A stretch of 24,414 nt of DNA. Origin: JAQVXR01 sp050945755 (lineage in GTDB: Bacteria > Bacillota > Dehalobacteriia > Dehalobacteriales > Dehalobacteriaceae). The notes beneath the pieces are model-generated. The model was not told the DNA's origin and made no database searches. It saw only the letters and a list, made by a program, of their open reading frames with translations. Made by a program: the position numbers and the translations under genes. Every line of letters starts with the position of its first letter. Positions within the stretch are counted from its first letter, which is position 1. The stretch lies in contig JBMNTN010000027.1 of NCBI GenBank assembly GCA_050945755.1, forward strand, positions 1-24,414, given 5' to 3'. Shown piece after piece: positions 15,821 through 23,575 of the stretch.

Positions 15821-18800
15821 GACTCTTTGGACGGAGGAACAAAAAAGAGGTTTTTCCGAACGGGCGGATAACCTGCTGGTTGCTGCGGCAGCCGGTTCCG
15901 GGAAAACTGCTGTCCTGGTGGAAAGAATTCTTGGCTATATTACCGATCCAAAAAATCCTGTAGATATTGATAGGTTGCTGGTAGTTACTTTTACCAATGC
16001 GGCAGCGGCGGAAATGCGCCAGCGTGTTGGAGAAAAGATTGAGCAAAAAATTAACGAGCAGCCTGATTGCCAGCTCCTTCGACACCAGTTCAATCTCCTT
16101 AATCGGGCAAGCATTACTACCATGCATTCCTTTTGTTTAGACATACTCCGTCAGCATTTTCACCGATTGGAATTAGATCCTAGTTTTCGAGTAGCTGATG
16201 AAACGGAAATAACCCTCCTAAAGGCCGATGTTTTGGACAAGGTCTTGGAGGATAATTACGAAAGCGGTTGTATTGATTTTCTGACACTTGTGGAAAAGTT
16301 AGGCGGGGAGCGCAGCGATGACCGACTAGGAAACATTGTCCTGGAGCTTTACCGGTATGCCCGCAGTCAACCATATCCTCGGGAATGGCTGAAAAATGCC
16401 GGCCAAGATATTTCAAACATTTTAAAAATTGATAGTTTTCCTTGGTGCGCATCTCTTATGGAACATATTAACCTTTGCCTAGATCAAAGCTTTTTAGAAC
16501 TTAAGAAGGCACAGGAACGGGCAAGACAACCGGGTGGACCGGATTGTTATTGTACGGTTTTAGAGAAAGATATGATTATAGTTAGGGAACTGCGGGATGC
16601 CTCATTAAAAAGCTGGGATGCTCTTTATCGTGCTTTCCAAGGTATAAAGTGGGATCGGCTTCCCCGCTGCTCTAAGGATGTGGATGAGAGATTAAAAGAA
16701 GCAGTACAGGAAAGGCGCAATCGAGTAAAAAAGGATGTGGGCAAGCTGGAAAAAAGCTATTTTTCCAGGCAGCCTGAAGACTATTTAAAGGATCTTCGAG
16801 AAGCCGTTTCCGAAATAAAAGAGCTTACCCGGTTGGTTATTCAATTTGATCAGGAATTCCAAAAAGTAAAATTGGAAAAGTCTTTGGTAGACTTTTCCGA
16901 CCTGGAACACTATGTTTTAGAAATTTTAGAAGATTCCAATTCAGAACTTTCTTCTGAATTAAAGGAACGGTATCGGGAAGTGCTGGTGGATGAATACCAA
17001 GATATTAACAGCGTCCAAGAAAGAATTCTGGAATTGGTATCCGGTGGAACCCGCCGTTTCATGGTGGGGGATGTAAAGCAGAGTATTTATCGCTTTCGCT
17101 TAGCGGAACCAGGCTTGTTTTTGAAAAAATTTAATATGTTCTCAGAAGAAAAGGGAGAAAAGAACCAAAAGATTACCTTGTCGCGAAATTTTCGGAGTAG
17201 AAAGGAAATTCTTGAGGCAGTCAATTTTATATTTAAACAGATTATGACTCCCGTTTTAGGGGAAATTGGTTATGATAAACATGCAGAGTTGGTACCGGGG
17301 AGAGTCTTCCCTGATAAACCTGATCAGGAAGAGGAACCGGTGGAGCTTTATCTGATTGACCGACGCGGGAATCAGAATATGATGCAGGAGTTAGACGGGG
17401 AACCGGAATCGGCGGAGGATTACCAGAAAACAGAGGAAGCGGAAGAAGGGGAAATACCGACCCATATTCAGGCAGAGGCAAGGTTAATAGCTGCTCGGAT
17501 CAAAGAGTTAGTAGCGGGTGACCGGCCATTAATGATCCTTGACGGGGCAAATTACCGGCCGGCGGCTTTCCGTGATATTGTAATTTTGTTACGGGCTACC
17601 AGGGGCTGGGCAGATATCTTTATGGAGGAACTGCAGTTTGCCGGGATCCCTGTTTATGCAGATATCGGGACAGGTTACTTTGATGCAGTTGAAGTTGATA
17701 CGATGATTTCTCTTTTAAAGGTTATCGATAACCCGCGGCAGGATATTTTTCTCGCCGGAGTCCTCCGATCACCTCTTTTTACATTTAACTTAGATGATTT
17801 AGCAATTATTCGGTTCAGTGTCAAGGCCAAAGATATGTATTCTTCCTTAAAGGCATTTGTCGGTTTGGACCATCCTTTGGCGGAAAGGGTGAATATATTT
17901 CTTGGCAAATTAGATGACTGGCGCACAAAAGCCCGGCGAGGAAGTTTGGCGGATTTAATTTGGGCTATTTATTGTGAGACAGGATATTATCATTTTGTTG
18001 GGACTATGCCGGGAGGAAGCCAACGTCAGGCTAACTTACGTGCATTATATGACAGAGCCCGCCAGTATGAGTCAGGTTCTTACCGGGGCTTGTTCCGCTT
18101 TCTTCGTTTTATTGAACGTTTGCAAAGTGGAGGAAGCGATTTGGGTACTGCTCGTGCATTGGGGGAAAATGAAAATGTGGTGCGCATTATGAGTGTACAT
18201 AAAAGCAAAGGGTTAGAGTTTCCCATTGTTTTTGTGGCCGGTTTGGGCAAACGCTTTAACATGCAGGACCTGAATGGAAATGTATTAATGCATAAGGATC
18301 TGGGGTTGGGGCTTAATATTGTGGATACCAATACCCGTGTCATCTATCCTACTTTATCCAAGCAGGCTATCCGCCATAAGTTGGAAATGGAAGCACTGGC
18401 AGAGGAGATGAGAATTCTTTATGTAGCATTAACCCGAGCCAAAGAAAAACTTGTTTTGACGGGGTCGTGCCAAAACATGGAAAAATCGTTGCAAAAATGG
18501 GCGGAGGCTATATCCTGTGCCGAGTGGTATTTGCCGGATTCATTACTGGCTCAGGACCGGACTTGGCTGGATTGGATCGGTCGGGCTATTATCCGGCATA
18601 GGGCAGGAAAACCTCTCAGAGAGAGGGCAGGAGGAGAAGTTGACTGGGAGATTAATACCGGATACGGTAGCAGGGATGAGATTGGGGATTATCCCTGCCA
18701 GTGGCAGATAAAAATTTCTTCCCTATCGGAGCTATCAGAAAAAAAGGAAGACTTGGATCTTCCATTAACGGAATTCTGGGAAAGAGTAAAACAAGGTCAG

Positions 18801-19529
18801 CCGGTGGATGCCCATGGTCAGTGGACTCAAGAAATTGGAAAACGATTAAGTTGGCAGTATCCTTGGAAAAGGGTTTCCGCTTGTGCGGCAAAAACCACGG
18901 TGACCGGTCTTCGTCAAGAATTTGAACCTCAAAGCCGGGAAGGCGAAAGTAGAATGTTTGGTGCGGAACACAAAATGCCTTCCTTTCTATTAGAAGAACG
19001 AGACCTAAATGCCGCAGAAAAGGGGACCGCATTGCACTTGGTGATGCAGCACCTGGATTTTAGCCGAGTTGATAGTGACTCAGTTATCAGGGAACAAGTA
19101 GAGACAATGGTCGTGGAGGAGATAATTACCGCCCGCCAAGCGGATGTTGTTGATGTTTCATCTATTGCCCGTTTTTTCGCTACCCATTTTGGAAAGAGGA
19201 TCCGAAATGCTACTGATGTAAAAAAGGAATTACCTTTTACTTTAGCCTTGTCGGCTGAGGAAATTTATCCGGATTTTGCCCAAGAAATTGAGGGGGAAGT
19301 TGTCCTGGTTCAGGGGGTAATTGATTTGGTTTTCCGGGACAATGACGGTTGGGTAATTGTCGATTATAAGACAGGCAAAGTAAATGATTTTAATTGTGAA
19401 AACTTGGCTACCAAGTATCAATCTCAACTGGATCTCTATGCCCGGGCGCTAAGTAATGCCTGGAAATGTACAATAAAGGAAAAATATGTTTATTTTTTCA
19501 GCATTGAAAAGCTGATTATGATTCCCTGA
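15813..19529 (+). CDS. addA: AddA subunit of the AddAB helicase-nuclease
   Basis: This 1238-residue UvrD-type helicase is fused to a RecB-like nuclease. Motifs in order are WTEEQ at the N-terminus, Walker A AAGSGKT with Lys31, DEYQD (393-397), VGDVKQSIYRFR, LSRNFRS, VHKSKGLEFP, LYVALTRAKEK, and the C-terminal nuclease site GVIDLVF followed by DYKTGK (Asp1184, Lys1186). It powers 3'-5' translocation and cuts one strand. The start is ATG 15813, which overlaps addB by 8 bases and has GTGAGG seven bases upstream. An in-frame GTG at 15798 would add five residues and is less likely. Both AddAB nuclease sites are intact, so the complex should be active. Confidence 0.97.
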   Translation: MSKTLWTEEQKRGFSERADNLLVAAAAGSGKTAVLVERILGYITDPKNPVDIDRLLVVTFTNAAAAEMRQRVGEKIEQKINEQPDCQLLRHQFNLLNRASITTMHSFCLDILRQHFHRLELDPSFRVADETEITLLKADVLDKVLEDNYESGCIDFLTLVEKLGGERSDDRLGNIVLELYRYARSQPYPREWLKNAGQDISNILKIDSFPWCASLMEHINLCLDQSFLELKKAQERARQPGGPDCYCTVLEKDMIIVRELRDASLKSWDALYRAFQGIKWDRLPRCSKDVDERLKEAVQERRNRVKKDVGKLEKSYFSRQPEDYLKDLREAVSEIKELTRLVIQFDQEFQKVKLEKSLVDFSDLEHYVLEILEDSNSELSSELKERYREVLVDEYQDINSVQERILELVSGGTRRFMVGDVKQSIYRFRLAEPGLFLKKFNMFSEEKGEKNQKITLSRNFRSRKEILEAVNFIFKQIMTPVLGEIGYDKHAELVPGRVFPDKPDQEEEPVELYLIDRRGNQNMMQELDGEPESAEDYQKTEEAEEGEIPTHIQAEARLIAARIKELVAGDRPLMILDGANYRPAAFRDIVILLRATRGWADIFMEELQFAGIPVYADIGTGYFDAVEVDTMISLLKVIDNPRQDIFLAGVLRSPLFTFNLDDLAIIRFSVKAKDMYSSLKAFVGLDHPLAERVNIFLGKLDDWRTKARRGSLADLIWAIYCETGYYHFVGTMPGGSQRQANLRALYDRARQYESGSYRGLFRFLRFIERLQSGGSDLGTARALGENENVVRIMSVHKSKGLEFPIVFVAGLGKRFNMQDLNGNVLMHKDLGLGLNIVDTNTRVIYPTLSKQAIRHKLEMEALAEEMRILYVALTRAKEKLVLTGSCQNMEKSLQKWAEAISCAEWYLPDSLLAQDRTWLDWIGRAIIRHRAGKPLRERAGGEVDWEINTGYGSRDEIGDYPCQWQIKISSLSELSEKKEDLDLPLTEFWERVKQGQPVDAHGQWTQEIGKRLSWQYPWKRVSACAAKTTVTGLRQEFEPQSREGESRMFGAEHKMPSFLLEERDLNAAEKGTALHLVMQHLDFSRVDSDSVIREQVETMVVEEIITARQADVVDVSSIARFFATHFGKRIRNATDVKKELPFTLALSAEEIYPDFAQEIEGEVVLVQGVIDLVFRDNDGWVIVDYKTGKVNDFNCENLATKYQSQLDLYARALSNAWKCTIKEKYVYFFSIEKLIMIP

Positions 19530-19583
19530 CAGGCACCAACCAGCCACCACTAAAATAAGATAAAGTGGATGGAGGGGAGTGCC

Positions 19584-19799
19584 GTGTCTTCATTAAAAAA
19601 TTTTATTAAAAAGAAGTTTTCCAATTTATTTGGGTGTAGCAAGATATCGACCTTCTTCTGTGAGTTGGATGGCATAGCGTGTTTTTTAGTATTCCTTGCT
19701 ACTGTCGCTTTGTTTCTTTATGCTATGATTTTCCCTCATTTTTGGATTATTTTTATTTTGTTTTTACTTTTTCTGGCTCTTTTGGCTTTAGTAAGCTAG
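19584..19799 (+). CDS. Small membrane protein, 71 residues
   Basis: This small protein has a lysine-rich amphipathic start (SSLKNFIKKKFSNLF), two cysteines, and then two closely spaced hydrophobic segments filling the C-terminal half. It is probably a membrane hairpin with an N-terminal cytosolic anchor. I choose GTG 19584 because GGAGGGGAG (19571-19579) sits just upstream. The ATG at 19569 overlaps that ribosome-binding site and has none of its own. It begins 54 bases after addA and may share its transcript, and a strong terminator follows it. The function is unknown. Confidence 0.6.
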   Translation: MSSLKNFIKKKFSNLFGCSKISTFFCELDGIACFLVFLATVALFLYAMIFPHFWIIFILFLLFLALLALVS

Positions 19800-19814
19800 G
19801 TCGTTGTACTGTTT

Positions 19815-19844
19815 AAGCGGTTACGTACATCGTAGCCGCTTTTT
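19815..19844 (+). terminator. Terminator after the addBA unit
   Basis: AAGCGGTTACG (19815-19825) pairs with CGTAGCCGCTT (19831-19841) over 11 bp with one G-T pair around TACAT. A T-run follows. A TATAAT at 19848-19853, immediately beyond, may be the -10 of the next gene. Confidence 0.8.
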
Positions 19845-19923
19845 GCGTATAATGAAATATGCGGGGGACATGCTATTAGTGGTTTTCCCATAACATGGAA
19901 TTATTTAACAGGAGTGGTTCGGT

Positions 19924-21219
19924 TTGAAACGGGTAGTGGTTATCGGAGGAGGCTGGGCAGGCTGTGCCGCTGCAGTAGCAGCCAAAAAAGCCGGGGCAGA
20001 TAAAGTGATTCTTTTAGAAAGGTGCGACATGCTCTTGGGTACTGGTCTGGTGGGAGGTATTATGCAAAATAATGGACGTTTTACTGCCCAAGAGGAGATG
20101 ACAGCCATGGGCGGCGGTGATCTTTTTGGGCTGATAAATAGTGTCTCCCGACACCATAATGTGGATTTTCCCGGACATAAACATGCTTCCCTTTATGATG
20201 TAACAAAAATTGAACCGACGGTGCGCAGTTTTCTAAAATCCCTTGGGATTGAGATTCAGGATAGGACCCGAGTGGTTGACATCAAGCAGGAAGGGAAAGT
20301 TTCCCTAAAGGCAATGATCACAGAGGGTGAAAGGGAAATTGCTGGAGATGTTTTTATTGAGACTACTGGAACTGCCGGCCCTCAGGGAAACTGTGCCCGT
20401 TTTGGCAATGGATGTGCGATGTGCATTTATCGCTGTCCCACCTTTGGACCTCGTACCAGCATTGCGGGTAAAATGGGGGTGGAAGAGAAATATGGTCGTA
20501 AAGATGATGGTACGGCGGGGGCAATGAGTGGTTCTTGTAAAATTCATAAGGAATCTTTAAGTCCTAAGATTGTTGCGGAACTGGAGAAAAAAGGAGTAGT
20601 AGTGGTACCTGTGCCGGATAGACTGGGAAAAGGGGACAAAATGCTTAAAGCAAAAGCTTGCCAGCAGTATGCATTAGAGGAGTATAGTCGGAACCTTGTG
20701 CTTCTGGATACCGGGCATGCTAAATTAATGGCACCTTTTTTCCCGCTAGAATTATTACGACAGGTTCCCGGATTTGAAAACGCTTCTTTTGTTGATCCCT
20801 ATAGCGGAGGGGTTGGGAATTCCATCCGCTTCCTTACCATGTCGCCGACGAACCCCAATATGAAAACCAAGGGAGTAGAGAATCTCTTTTGTGCCGGCGA
20901 AAAAGCAGGTCCTTTTGTTGGTCACACCGAGGCAATTGTTACCGGGACATTAGCCGGACATAACTCTGTACGATTTTTAGAGGGACGGAATCTAGTCCAA
21001 TTACCTAATAGTTTAGCTTGCGGTGATATAATTTCCCAGGTCACAGCTGCCATGGAAGAAGAAAAAGGTCCAAATCGAAAATTTACTTTCTCCGGGGCAC
21101 AGTATTTCCAACATATGAAGGAGCAGAGGCTTTATACTGTTGATGTTGATGAGATAAGAAGAAGGGTTGAGTCCTGCCAATTGACAGATGTATTTAGTGG
21201 GGGTCCAATTGTTTCCTGA
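19924..21219 (+). CDS. FAD-dependent oxidoreductase with cysteine cluster (GidA/TrmFO-like fold)
   Basis: This 431-residue flavoprotein opens with a Rossmann dinucleotide loop (VVVIGGGWAGCAAAVAA, 4-20) and an acidic residue after the second strand (LLERC). The C-terminal NLFCAGEKAGPFVGHTEAIVTG region closely resembles the FAD-binding segment of TrmFO/GidA-type proteins. It differs from true TrmFO by a central cluster, Cys157, Cys164, Cys167, Cys171 (C-x2-C-x3-C) and Cys205, which could bind a metal or Fe-S centre or act in redox chemistry. The substrate is unknown. Translation starts at TTG 19924 with AGGAG nine bases upstream. It is followed by a UPF0173 hydrolase 80 bases on, possibly with its own promoter. 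Confidence 0.8.
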   Translation: MKRVVVIGGGWAGCAAAVAAKKAGADKVILLERCDMLLGTGLVGGIMQNNGRFTAQEEMTAMGGGDLFGLINSVSRHHNVDFPGHKHASLYDVTKIEPTVRSFLKSLGIEIQDRTRVVDIKQEGKVSLKAMITEGEREIAGDVFIETTGTAGPQGNCARFGNGCAMCIYRCPTFGPRTSIAGKMGVEEKYGRKDDGTAGAMSGSCKIHKESLSPKIVAELEKKGVVVVPVPDRLGKGDKMLKAKACQQYALEEYSRNLVLLDTGHAKLMAPFFPLELLRQVPGFENASFVDPYSGGVGNSIRFLTMSPTNPNMKTKGVENLFCAGEKAGPFVGHTEAIVTGTLAGHNSVRFLEGRNLVQLPNSLACGDIISQVTAAMEEEKGPNRKFTFSGAQYFQHMKEQRLYTVDVDEIRRRVESCQLTDVFSGGPIVS

Positions 21220-21266
21220 GTTATTTTTTCGGGTTTCGGCACCTGGTATTTATATCCAGACGGTGG

Positions 21267-21272
21267 TATAAT
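21267..21272 (+). promoter_or_regulatory. Candidate -10 box for the UPF0173 gene
   Basis: TATAAT at 21267-21272 lies 27 bases before the TTG start. The -35 position (TGGTAT) is a poor match, so the promoter is uncertain. Confidence 0.3.
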
Positions 21273-21299
21273 AATAAAAAAATGGGAGGTGTGAAAACA

Positions 21300-21986
21300 T
21301 TGAAAATTGGCTTTGAAGGACAATCTTGTGTATATATTGAAGGAAGTAAAAAAATAATTATTGATCCATTTTTAACAGGAAATCCAAAGGCCACAAAAAG
21401 CCCTGAAGACATTACAGCCGATTATATTTTGGTGTCCCATGGTCACGGTGACCATCTGGGAGACACGATAGCCATTGCCAAAAGGACCAAAGCACAAGTA
21501 ATTGCGCCTTTTGAATTAGCTACTTTTTGTGGAAACCAAGGGGTTAATGCCCATGCTATGCATATCGGCGGATCCCATCAATTTGACGGTGTAAAAATCA
21601 AACTCACTCCTGCATGGCACGGATCAGCCTTGGTCAATGAGGAAGGGATTGCATATACCGGCAACCCTTGTGGCTTTCTTATCTGGTTGGATGGTAAATG
21701 TCTCTATCACACCGGTGATACCGGTTTGTTTAGCGATATGAGGGAGGTTATCGGTCGGTTTAATCAGATTGATATTGCTTTTTTGCCCATTGGAGATAAT
21801 TATACAATGGGGCCGGAGGATGCGTTAATTGCTGCCGAGTGGTTGAAGGCAGAAACAGTAATTCCCATCCACTATAATACTTGGCCGTTAATTGAGCAGG
21901 ATCCGGAATTATTTAAACAACAGGTGGAACAAAAGACAGAAAGCAAATGCATAATCATAAACCCGGGGCAAAGCAAAGAGTTTTAA
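21300..21986 (+). CDS. UPF0173-type metal-dependent hydrolase (MBL fold)
   Basis: This 228-residue MBL-fold protein has the two-metal site SHGHGDH (His47, His49, Asp51, His52), a third-ligand region near PAWHGS, HTGDTGLF and IPIHYNTWP. These and the early IDPFLTGNP motif are characteristic of the conserved UPF0173 hydrolases, relatives of UlaG-type lactonases. The substrate is unknown. I choose TTG 21300: GGGAGG (21284-21289) gives ten bases of spacing and the usual family length of about 227. GTG 21291 is too close to that site. A strong terminator follows. Confidence 0.88.
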   Translation: MKIGFEGQSCVYIEGSKKIIIDPFLTGNPKATKSPEDITADYILVSHGHGDHLGDTIAIAKRTKAQVIAPFELATFCGNQGVNAHAMHIGGSHQFDGVKIKLTPAWHGSALVNEEGIAYTGNPCGFLIWLDGKCLYHTGDTGLFSDMREVIGRFNQIDIAFLPIGDNYTMGPEDALIAAEWLKAETVIPIHYNTWPLIEQDPELFKQQVEQKTESKCIIINPGQSKEF

Positions 21987-22000
21987 TCGTTTAATAATTT

Positions 22001-22024
22001 AAGCGCGATGTACTCGCGCTTTTT
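22001..22024 (+). terminator. Terminator after the UPF0173 gene
   Basis: AAGCGCGA (22001-22008) and TCGCGCTT (22014-22021) form a perfect 8-bp stem with a 5-base loop, followed by T residues. Confidence 0.8.
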
Positions 22025-22075
22025 CTATATATGAAGATAGGTTTAGGCTTTCACTAATAATCATGTACTTATTAA

Positions 22076-22104
22076 TTTACATTTTTGTTTAAAAATTCTA
22101 TAAT
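22076..22104 (+). promoter_or_regulatory. Sigma-A-type promoter
   Basis: TTTACA (22076-22081) and TATAAT (22099-22104) are separated by exactly 17 bases. This is the best vegetative promoter in the window and would start transcription near 22111, about 27 bases before the ATG of the 82-residue gene. Confidence 0.65.
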
Positions 22105-22137
22105 AATGATATTAATCAAATACCGGGAGGGAAAGAA

Positions 22138-22386
22138 ATGATTAGATCTTTTGTTTTAGAGAATAATATAAAGTATGAGATTGACCCTGAAACAAGAGAG
22201 TTAAAAAAAGTTGGCCAAACCGAGAAGGATAAATTTAGAACATTAATTGTAGAAGAAATTATTGATTTAGAAATAGGCAAAGAGCCAAAAATTATGGTGA
22301 CAGTAATAGACAAGGGATATGAGGACCATCCGTATATGTCCCGGTTTTATCCCTTTGACAAAGTAGTATCTATTGAACGTGAATAA
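22138..22386 (+). CDS. Hypothetical protein, 82 residues
   Basis: I do not recognise this protein. It is charged, rich in Glu and Lys, and its alternating pattern (FRTLIVEEIIDLEI, KIMVTVIDKGYED) suggests a small mostly-beta fold with no membrane segment or cysteines. The gene is well formed: a good promoter at 22076-22104 and GGGAGGG seven bases before the ATG. It is convergent with the 49-residue minus-strand gene, with only 25 bases between stops and no clear terminator. The use of a vegetative-type promoter sets it apart from the small genes downstream. Confidence 0.7.
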   Translation: MIRSFVLENNIKYEIDPETRELKKVGQTEKDKFRTLIVEEIIDLEIGKEPKIMVTVIDKGYEDHPYMSRFYPFDKVVSIERE

Positions 22387-22411
22387 TAACGACGACAGTC
22401 CTTTTGTATTT

Positions 22412-22561
22412 TCAGATAAAATGTGGTTGTTCCAATTCCAGGTAAAGATAACCGGCAGGAAACCCTTCTGAATCCCATTCAAGAATCCTTCCGGTATGGA
22501 CCTGGTTTATTTTTTTCCCCTCAGGGCGAAAACGATCTGCACAGTAAATAACTTTTCCCAT
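22412..22561 (-). CDS. Hypothetical protein, 49 residues, minus strand
   Basis: This short gene reads from ATG at 22561 to TGA at 22412. It encodes a product beginning MGKVIYCADRF and ending LELEQPHFI. On the minus strand, AGGAG (complement of 22571-22575) sits nine bases upstream of the ATG, which is near-ideal. The product is polar, has one cysteine and several aromatics, and probably forms a small beta structure. I do not recognise the family. It is convergent with the 82-residue gene and divergent from a DUF1540 gene. The perfect ribosome-binding site and sensible composition argue that it is real. Confidence 0.6.
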   Translation of the reverse strand: MGKVIYCADRFRPEGKKINQVHTGRILEWDSEGFPAGYLYLELEQPHFI

Positions 22562-22627
22562 ATTAATAAGCTCCTTTTTTTGTTTTCTAAGAGTATTATT
22601 TGTTATTTTAAAGGAAAAAATTTTGGT

Positions 22628-22660
22628 AAAAGTAGTTACCCTTTTTCCTGAACTACTTTT
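22628..22660. repeat. Perfect inverted repeat in a divergent promoter region
   Basis: AAAAGTAGTT (22628-22637) and AACTACTTTT (22651-22660) are perfect 10-bp arms 13 bases apart. It lies between the divergent 49-residue and DUF1540 genes, where no gene ends, so an operator or 5'-leader hairpin is more likely than a terminator. Confidence 0.5.
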
Positions 22661-22731
22661 CTACTTTTGGGACACAATAATTTAAGGATCGGTACAAGAA
22701 ATGTTGTCAATCTTATTGGAGGTGCTGGATA

Positions 22732-22881
22732 GTGTCAAATATTAAATGCTTGGTGGAAGAATGTAAATTTAACAAAAATCGAAAATGTCAAGCGGAAAGC
22801 ATTGAGGTTCGCTCCAACGGAAGTATGTCGGTAGACAATTCAGAAGGAACAGCATGTGATACTTTTACAAAGTTAGAGTAA
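22732..22881 (+). CDS. DUF1540 domain protein
   Basis: This 49-residue protein starts at GTG 22732 with GGAGG nine bases upstream. It has the DUF1540 pattern of short Clostridia and Bacillus proteins: Cys6 and Cys11 (C-x4-C), an Asn-rich turn, Cys19, an IEVR strand, and a final TACDTF with Cys42. The four cysteines probably bind one metal ion. The molecular function of the family is not known. Members often lie near spore-coat genes, as here. A good terminator follows at 22892-22920. The gene has a paralogue at 23576. Confidence 0.8.
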   Translation: MSNIKCLVEECKFNKNRKCQAESIEVRSNGSMSVDNSEGTACDTFTKLE

Positions 22882-22891
22882 TAATTTAAGC

Positions 22892-22920
22892 AGGTAGAGG
22901 AAATGACCTCTGCCTTTTTT
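22892..22920 (+). terminator. Terminator after the first DUF1540 gene
   Basis: AGGTAGAGG (22892-22900) pairs with CCTCTGCCT (22907-22915) with one G-T wobble around AAATGA. Six T end the element. Confidence 0.8.
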
Positions 22921-22954
22921 CTAAAAAAATTTAAATATTTTCGAAGGAGATTAA

Positions 22955-23008
22955 TTGTCGTTCATAAGAAGTTTGCATACCGGCAGGTTTTCTAAACCAT
23001 ACTACTAA
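22955..23008 (+). CDS. Candidate 17-residue peptide
   Basis: A TTG at 22955 has AAGGAGA (22944-22950) five bases upstream and opens a 17-codon frame, MSFIRSLHTGRFSKPYY, ending in TAA. It is basic and aromatic. The ribosome-binding site is strong, but so short a frame can occur by chance. Confidence 0.3.
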   Translation: MSFIRSLHTGRFSKPYY

Positions 23009-23042
23009 AAGAAAGCAGATTGATTGATAGGAGGGAATATGA

Positions 23043-23240
23043 TTGGAACCGTCTATCCATGATTTTTTAGCTAAATCTTTACTTAACGAACAGGAATTAG
23101 TACGGGATTATCAAAGATTTGCCCAAAAAATAGACGATGCGGAAATTGCGGAAAGTTTTCGGCACTGGGCAGAAGAAGACGGCTTGCGGGCCCACAAAAT
23201 TGAAAGTTTTTTGCATCGAATTAAAGGCAAAGAAAATTAA
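23043..23240 (+). CDS. Small helical (ferritin-like/coat-type) protein, 65 residues
   Basis: The product is two amphipathic helices (NEQELVRDYQRFAQKI and AEIAESFRHWAEEDGLRAHKI). The E..L...Y..F pattern recalls half of a ferritin-like or CotF-type four-helix bundle, so it may dimerise. There are not enough conserved Glu/His pairs to claim a di-iron site. It starts at TTG 23043 with AGGAGGG seven bases upstream. The nearby ATG at 23039 is in another frame and gives only seven codons. The stop lies within the terminator that follows. Its neighbours suggest a spore or stress role, which is inference. Confidence 0.65.
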   Translation: MEPSIHDFLAKSLLNEQELVRDYQRFAQKIDDAEIAESFRHWAEEDGLRAHKIESFLHRIKGKEN

Positions 23241-23265
23241 AACCCGGAATGGGTTTTAATTTTTT
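23236..23265 (+). terminator. Terminator fused to the next ribosome-binding site
   Basis: ATTAAAACCC (23236-23245) and GGGTTTTAAT (23251-23260) are perfect 10-bp arms around GGAAT, with six T at 23260-23265. GGAGG of the next gene starts immediately after the T-tract, at 23266. Confidence 0.7.
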
Positions 23266-23276
23266 GGAGGGATAAT

Positions 23277-23525
23277 ATGTTTTTTGGATGTCCGCTTTGC
23301 AATGGAGTTGACTCCCCGGGAATTTGCCCTAATTGTGGTGTTTTGATGGAGGATTTAGGTGTTCTCGAAAATTTTTTTGGCCCTTATGATCCTTATGAAG
23401 ACGAAAGTGATGGTTCCTGTGTACATTTAATTTGCTGCCCTAATTGTCATTACGATTTTCGACAGAAAGTACAATATCACCACTCTTTACTGGCCAATAA
23501 TTACCATAATAACAAAAAAAAATAG
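23277..23525 (+). CDS. Small zinc-ribbon protein, 82 residues
   Basis: This small cytosolic protein has paired CxxC motifs: CPLC (Cys5, Cys8) and CPNC (Cys17, Cys20) at the N-terminus, and Cys48 plus CCPNC (Cys53, 54 and 57) in the C-terminal half. It likely binds one zinc through the first four cysteines and perhaps a second through the later group. The middle is acidic (YDPYEDESDG) and the tail basic (HNNKKK). I do not recognise a named family. GGAGG six bases before the ATG is strong. The gene is between a terminator and the second DUF1540 gene, inside the small-gene cluster. Confidence 0.7.
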   Translation: MFFGCPLCNGVDSPGICPNCGVLMEDLGVLENFFGPYDPYEDESDGSCVHLICCPNCHYDFRQKVQYHHSLLANNYHNNKKK

Positions 23526-23575
23526 GGACAAAATATAACAGTAGCCGACAAATATAAATAAGAGGTGAAAAATTA

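Noticed and set aside
18652..19032. Open frame on the minus strand inside addA (126 residues)
   Set aside because: It has no start signal or recognisable domain and lies entirely within the coding sequence of addA.
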